Origin: Botrytis cinerea B05.10 | Taxonomy: Eukaryota; Ascomycota; Leotiomycetes; Helotiales; Sclerotiniaceae | Assembly: GCF_000143535.2 (NCBI RefSeq) | Contig: NC_037311.1 | Location: 310,001-374,000, forward strand | Length of the DNA stretch: 64,000 nt | Direction of reading: 5' to 3' | Part shown: positions 58,331 to 64,000 of the stretch, piece by piece | Position numbering within the stretch: position 1 is the first letter of the stretch | Layout: each line of letters begins with the position of its first letter | Translations under genes and position numbers: made by a program | Notes under the pieces: generated by a model | The model's input: only the letters and a program-made list of their open reading frames with translations | Databases searched by the model: none | What the model was told of the DNA's origin: nothing

Positions 58331-61300
58331 CTAAAGATCCTTATCTAAAGCTTGTGCCTGATTCATAGTCCAATAAGTCCCCCTCAACTCCATTAATTCT
58401 AGGTGTGTACCTCTCTCAACAATCTTTCCTTTCACGAGTACTAAGATGCAATCGGCATTCCTGATGGTCGCTAGTCTATGTGCCACTGTGATCGTGGTAG
58501 TCTGACCTGAAATCCTATTCAAAGCATCAAGTACTTCCTTCTCGCTCAAAGAGTCAAGCGCACTGGTCGCCTCATCTAACAACAAAATTCTGGGTTGGCG
58601 CACGAGTGCTCGTGCAAGTGCTATTCGTTGCCTTTGACCTCCGCTGAAACCGAAACCCTTCTCTCCGCATTGTGTATTGTAACCTTCTGGTAGAGAAATA
58701 ATGAAATCGTGTATATTTGCATCTTTTGCAGCATTTTCGAGGCGTTCATCAACCGAAGACAAATCATGAACACCGAGGAGAATGTTATCTCGAAGAGTAC
58801 CTTCGAATAAAGTGGTGTTTTGAGAGACTAGACCCGTTTGACTGCGATGGTATTCGGTGTCAATCTCTTTCAATGAAGATGAATTTATGAGAATGGATCC
58901 ATTGTTGATTGTGTAAAACTTTTCAAGTAAGGCAATGATGGTAGACTTTCCTGAGCCGGAGGGGCCCACAATCGCAAGGTTTTGGCCTGGTTCAACTACG
59001 AAATCAATCTCTTTCAGAATTAAATGTTGTGAAGAGTTTGGATAACTGAATTCGACGCCTTGAAACTCGATAGATACTGGAGTGTTTCTACCTTTCTCGT
59101 CATCGTAATCCTTTGGCTGGGATGCGCAGCCGTCAAGTGTGGCCCCTGTAGACGTTGCTCTCGATCTTAAGCCGAGGATGTTGTTAATAGAATGGCCTGC
59201 TTGCGATATACCTAGAATTCCATGAGCTGGTTGGTTTTTGAATGCGTTGAAACACTTACTATTCGAACTTGCGAAAAACTCAGCTGCACCCTCTCCACCG
59301 GACAATATTGCCAAGAAAACAATCCACAGTTCAACAGTTTCTAGCTTGCCATTCGCCAATAGGTTACCGCCGTACCAGAATATCAAAGCCATACCTATAC
59401 AGATAGAGAGTTAATCACAGTACTATACAAAATTAAGAGATAAGTTTACCAAGAAAAGCTCCACTCTCAGAAAAGGCAAACAGCGGCATTGTTATGAGAA
59501 TATTCTTGTAGAAGACCGGAAGAGATTCTCGCATTCTCTTGTCGAGTTGAAAACAAACCTCATCCTCCATGGTCAAAGCTGCCACCGTTCGTACAGCTCC
59601 AATGACTTCTGACGCATATTGTGCACTGCTCAGTAGGGGGCCAGAAAGAGTTTTACTTTTCGCAGAGATTGAACGTACCCGAAGGTAACCGGCCAAAAGA
59701 ATAACAGGAACACTGCCAAACAATCCCACCAGTGCTAGTCTCCATGAAACTACTAGTGCTAGAATGCTGCACGATGTTAAATTTACCAAGGCAACCAGAA
59801 GAGACCCCAGAACTGTAAACAAGATCTGAATGTGATTCGTATGTAATGAGAGAGATGCCACAAGAGCACCTTTTGAATTTTGTTCCTTATCAAAGAAAAA
59901 AGCCTCCTGTCGTATCATGGATTTAAAATACTCAGTTTGATAATAGAATTTTGTGGTAGTTCCCATTATCGATGAAATAGTACCCATTAAGAAAAAGGCG
60001 ATAATGACTCCGATAGCAACCACAAACCACATCAGAGACCAAAAGTTTTCCGTCTTCTGGATATTGGAGTCGAATTTTCCAAGCCTAGAAACACTGTGTC
60101 CAAAAAGAATTGCTTGGGCTGGGTATACGCCGCCTGCAACCACACATGTGGGTATCACCGCTACCAAAAGTCGTAAGAGTACTCGGTGGTCTAGTAGGCT
60201 TAGCCATAAAGATCGGAATAATGAAGACCTTGGATCCAGCGTCGTAGGGGTAGATATACCGTCAACAGTCTTCGTGGGTTGCGCCACCTCATCAATTTGC
60301 AATTTGGTGGTATCGTTCTTGTTGGCTTCTTGAATTTCAGATTTTTCAAGTGGTTGATCCGTGTATTGAATCGTCTCGTCGAGCCGTTGCGCCTCATCAA
60401 GTTGGGCATATCTACCGTTCATTGCCAGTAAAGATTGATGTGTGCCACTCTCAAGCACAGTTCCATTTTTCAACAAGACGATCTGGTCCGCTTTTTGAAC
60501 AAGGGATAATTTGTGTGTTATGATAATACTCGTCATACCCATTGAGACCTTTTTTATCGCTGCCTCTACGATCCGCTCAGATTCTATGTCCAAGCCCGAC
60601 GTTGCCTCGTCGAAGATCAAAATTGATGGAGACGATATTATAGCTCTGGCTATACTGATACGTTGTTTTTGGCCACCACTGAGAAGATTTCCTTTATCTC
60701 CAACTTTGGTATCATACCCGTTGGGTAAGCTTTCAATAAAGGCGTGCGCTCCGACATCCATACAGCTCTTGACTACCAAGTCTCGCTTGTCCTTGTCGGA
60801 ACAATTCTCCAAGGACGTACCATAAAGCCCGCAAGCAACATTGTAAAATATGCTATCATTGAAGAGTGTGACTTCCTTATCGAGCGATTAGAAAATTTCA
60901 TTCAGTTTTCTTGGAGAACAAGCGACATACCTGCTGCACCAGTCCAATCTTGCTCCGTAATGATTTCACATTCAGCTCATTAATAGCGAAGCCATCAATT
61001 GAGACGGTTCCTCGCGTAGGCTCATACCATCGCTCAATTAAACCAACAATAGTGCTTTTTCCAGACCCACTGGTGCCAACTAAGGCTGTCATCTTACCGG
61101 CCTCAAAGCGGATATTCAAGCCATCAAGAACATTGACAGAAGGTCTGGAGGGATAGAAGTAAGAGACGTCATGCAATACAATCTCGCCCTTGATATTTTC
61201 AAGTGTTACATCACCACTGTTAATGGAATTAATAGTTGGCGTACTATTGATCACTTTGTTCAGATTTACTGAGGCTGCTCTCGCCTTGGAGAGAATACCA

Positions 61301-62296
61301 TAGATCGGCAAAATCTTCCTCATACCATTTGTACCTTGATTGATGGATAGAATCACTCTATTAATGACGTTAGTGAAAATAACAAAAGTTGGGCTCCAAT
61401 TGAACATACATGACGATTGTTCCACCGCTGGAAATCTTCCCCTGGTTTAACAGAATCGTTCCATACCAAAATGCAAGGGCATACGAAGAGAGCAGAGCAA
61501 AGTAGCTCATCGAGAACTGCACTGCAAGTATGGGGCTCTTCTGCATTCGTTTTACCCTAGCAGCTTCTAGAATTGCGGTGTAGTCATCAACCAGCTTCGA
61601 TTCGGCAACACAGGCCATGACCATACGTATACCATTGAACACCTCCTCCGCCAAATTCGCTGCGGATTCCTCAATTTGCTGAATTTTCTGCTCTAAACGT
61701 GTATCCAGAGCAGCGGTGCCAAAGTTACTGATGAACAGAAGTACAATTGTAGAGAAAAGGACCAAAGTGAGCTGCCAACTGTGTACAAAAGCAATGATCA
61801 GGGAAACAATGACAGTTGAACCTGCTTGCATGACAACCCCAAGCTTCTCAGCTAATGCATCCTCAATACTATTGATGCTCGTAGCAAAATTGTCGGCGAC
61901 TTTTCCTTGGCTCACTAGCCCCGTATCTTGGTGGATAGCTGACTTCAGGTACGATGCTCTGAGTCTCCTGGAACGATTCATTGCAGATATCGATAGTAAA
62001 ATACCATAAGCGCAGGTAAGAAACCATTGACCAATAAAAAGGTACAACAAGTACAGAACTTCAGAATCAACGGTTTTTTTCAGAGCAGAAGCATCTTGGA
62101 AGTTGTTAAATTTGTTTGCTAAACCTCCAAAAATCAGGGGCATTAGTGGTCGTGCTGTTCCAGCACCAATTGCTGCTGCAATTCCTACGAGCTGGAGAAT
62201 ATCCACTGGCCATCTTGATGCATCAGAAAAAGCCAGCCGCGGACGTCCGGTCACTTGAGCTCTGGGTAGGGCTGTATCATGGCTAATAGTTGCCAT
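58331..62296 (-). CDS. Full-length ABC exporter, ABCB (MDR/Ste6) type
   Basis: Exons 62296-61410, 61357-60931, 60875-59450 and 59394-58331; 1267 residues, or 1251 if a further 48-nt in-frame intron (59259-59212) is removed. Order TMD1-NBD1-TMD2-NBD2. NBD1 has Walker A GTSGSGKST, Q-loop IGLVQQEVTLF, signature LLSGGQKQR, Walker B ILIFDEATSGLD and H-loop ITHKL. NBD2 has GPSGSGKST, LVSQNTTLF, FSGGQRQR, ILLLDEATSALD and VAHRL. All catalytic residues are present in both halves, so both ATP sites should work. Each TMD shows six hydrophobic segments. Family members export drugs, lipids or peptides (Ste6 exports a-factor); the cargo is not determined by sequence. A gene for a secreted repeat-peptide precursor lies 557 bp upstream on the same strand. 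Confidence 0.92.
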
Positions 62297-62853
62297 TAAG
62301 CCTCTGTACAGAATGAGCTTCGCGGATCAAAAAGAGATAAGAAAGGGCTGCAAAACTGTCTGACAGAAAAACAAAATTGTTTCTTTCGCCCCAAGATGAT
62401 TGAACATACTCTTTACAATTCGCTGAATATATTATAAAGAGGATGCATAGCGCAATCGTATGGTAACATAAGCATTACGAGCTGCGGCGTATAAATCAAT
62501 ATCTGGTTCTGATTTGGCCATTTTCATATCTTTCGAGATAACCCAGCCAAACAAAATCTAATTACGAGCACCGATAGAGATACCCTTCGAACGTCACATA
62601 TAAGAATGCAATTGGTGCGGAGAAAAGATATGTCAAATGCAACAGTTGGAGTTTTGTGTGTGTGGTTGAAGATGCCTGTAGTTCTCTTCCATACATGGTG
62701 TGATATGTACCGTAAAGTTCTAGATTGAATTACAAATAAGATCACAATGATTTTGCCGAAGCATCCAACTAACTCAAATCTGACCACAAACGACCAATCA
62801 ATCGCAAATTTCGCCCCGCCTCCGCTCATCTCACTCTCTGGATCGTCAAAAGA
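62297..62853. other. Intergenic, 557 bp: ABC gene promoter and precursor 3' region
   Basis: AT-rich spacer between two codirectional genes. The minus-strand frame at 62524-62829 has no coding character. No TATA box confidently assigned. Confidence 0.45.
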
Positions 62854-63183
62854 TCATTTATCCGCCTCGGACAAGTCATCATTATAGGCAAGAATCATGC
62901 TCAAAACCTTGTCGCTTGCAACAGCCGCCCTGGGGGTCACATCTGCCGATTCCGGCACAGACAAGTCGTCGTTGTAGGCCAGAATCATACTCGAAACTTT
63001 TTCGATTGGGGCAGCATCTCTGCCTGTAAGAAGAACAGGTGCGGCCATGTCTTTAATGTGTTAGCAACGCATCAACGACTTCAAATCAGTGATAGCCGGC
63101 ACACATATACCTTTAGTTAAGATGGGAGCACCCAAAACTGCCGGGGCAATGGCAAAGAGGCCGAATACGAACGCGAGTTGCAT
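62854..63183 (-). CDS. Secreted peptide precursor with two identical 11-residue repeats
   Basis: Two exons, 63183-63111 and 63050-62854 (60-nt intron, GTATAT...TTAAAG); 270 nt, 89 residues. The start MQLAFVFGLFAIAPAVLG is a typical signal peptide. After a spacer (APILTKDMAAPV...), the peptide SMILAYNDDLS occurs at residues 45-55 and again at 75-85, exactly 30 residues apart. Each copy is preceded by an acidic-Lys-Val step (EKV, DKV). Over the repeat the two DNA copies differ at six third-codon positions and at no amino acid. No KR/RR sites flank the repeats, so Kex2 processing of the classic type is not shown. No cysteines. A TATA-like box lies ~135 bp upstream. Small secreted hypothetical protein, effector or ribosomal-peptide (RiPP-like) precursor are all possible. 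Confidence 0.72.
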
Positions 63184-64000
63184 TATGGAATGCCTGAATA
63201 TATTTGTCCTTCGAAATTGGCGTCTGGATGGGGTGAGAAAGTATTGAGAACCGGCTCGTTATAGGAATGTTTTGGTGTTTTGAAATGCACAAGAAACCGA
63301 ATATGATCGGGATTTATATATCTATAAGTTTGACTTTCTATATCGTATTGCCTGGTCGGTCATCCAATGATATCCCACGAAGCATGAGCTCGATTACAGT
63401 GCGTCGATATGCTACATGGCGATATCTGTACCAAGACTGATAGAGGTATCAAACCGACTCAACCCCACCAAGATTGAAGCCATAGGTGAAAGGTATGTCT
63501 TCATAATCTTGGCTCCTACTTTTAGCTTCTTATATGGTAGGTCTGGAGTTCACTCCGAAACAAAGACTAAAATTCAGAGGATCCCATTCAAGACTTTGAT
63601 TACCCCTCAGTGAATTCATGCCAATATGTGGACGGATAATATCCAACAATGGAAATCTGCACCGAGCTAAACGGTCGAATACCATAGCATTTACCAAGTG
63701 GCAAAGGAGCTGTGGGGCCGACAACTATGAAGTTTATGATAAGAATTCATCGGTCCGGACCAGAAGCTTTCCGGTATTGATATTCATAACCTATGTACAG
63801 AAGAGAACCTCTGTAAGAGGAAAGTCAAGTCTGAATAACGATAAGCATTCTTGGCCTTCATTCCATCTTCATACCCGTCTTTTAATGGTCTACGCCGAAA
63901 AGTTAAATGCCTTCTCGAACTGTTTCTCGCTATCAAGTAATATTCTAGGCTTTTTTGATTCGTCGAAGTAAATCCGGCCTGAAAAAGCTGGCCACTTGAT
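63184..64000. other. Promoter region and window edge
   Basis: Begins with the precursor promoter. Beyond 63400 there are overlapping short frames on both strands with no recognised domain. I looked for UstYa-type HxxHC motifs and saw none. A gene could begin near the edge. Confidence 0.4.
63315..63321 (-). promoter_or_regulatory. TATA-like box of the precursor gene
   Basis: TATATAT about 135 nt upstream of the ATG at 63183. Confidence 0.35.

Noticed and set aside
62854..63183. Alpha-factor type mating pheromone gene
   Set aside because: Repeats lack Cys/Trp of known filamentous-fungal alpha-pheromones and lack KR processing sites.
63400..64000. Possible UstYa-like tailoring gene next to the peptide precursor
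   Set aside because: No HxxHC pair or membrane anchor seen in any frame; only the window edge leaves it open.
1..64000. tRNA genes, rRNA, CRISPR arrays, intact transposons
   Set aside because: No tRNA B-box/cloverleaf, no spacer-repeat array and no transposase or reverse transcriptase frame recognised by eye.

Overview
This window is nuclear DNA from a filamentous ascomycete. Genes are split by short introns (about 45-75 nt; GT-AG with one GC-AG), and intergenic stretches are AT-rich. The gene set includes lanosterol synthase, ceramide glucosyltransferase, Spo11, Sen2, Sgt1 and Syg1/XPR1. The protein families and gene style resemble Leotiomycetes such as Botrytis or Sclerotinia; that placement is inference from overall similarity, not from a search.

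Layout. 1-17 kb is a dense housekeeping block: a partial Ser-rich protein, an 11-exon sugar transporter (-), SEN2 (-) divergent from ceramide glucosyltransferase (+), a small hypothetical gene, SGT1 (-), lanosterol synthase ERG7 (-) and SPO11 (+), the last two sharing a 355-bp divergent promoter. 18-31 kb is gene-poor: a large fungal-specific protein interrupted at an A8 run, a stop-riddled 2EXR pseudogene, a secreted GH128 glucanase and long non-coding tracts. 31-54.6 kb holds SYG1, an intact 2EXR protein, a large disordered protein with a repeat-bearing leader, a Mn-type CDF transporter, a SET-domain protein ending in KDEL, a methyltransferase, a multi-pass membrane protein and a PAF-acetylhydrolase-like esterase. 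54.6-58.3 kb is low-complexity and tandem-repeat DNA with one small candidate gene. 58.3-63.2 kb carries a full-length ABCB-type exporter and, upstream on the same strand, an 89-residue secreted precursor with two identical copies of an 11-residue peptide.

Most genes are unrelated neighbours. The most novel items are the repeat-peptide precursor beside the ABC exporter, and the SET protein with a signal-peptide-like start, N-glycosylation sequons and a KDEL end. For every spliced gene given with an explicit exon list, the exon boundaries were derived by eye and the reading frame was checked by exon-length arithmetic. None has been checked against RNA or databases.
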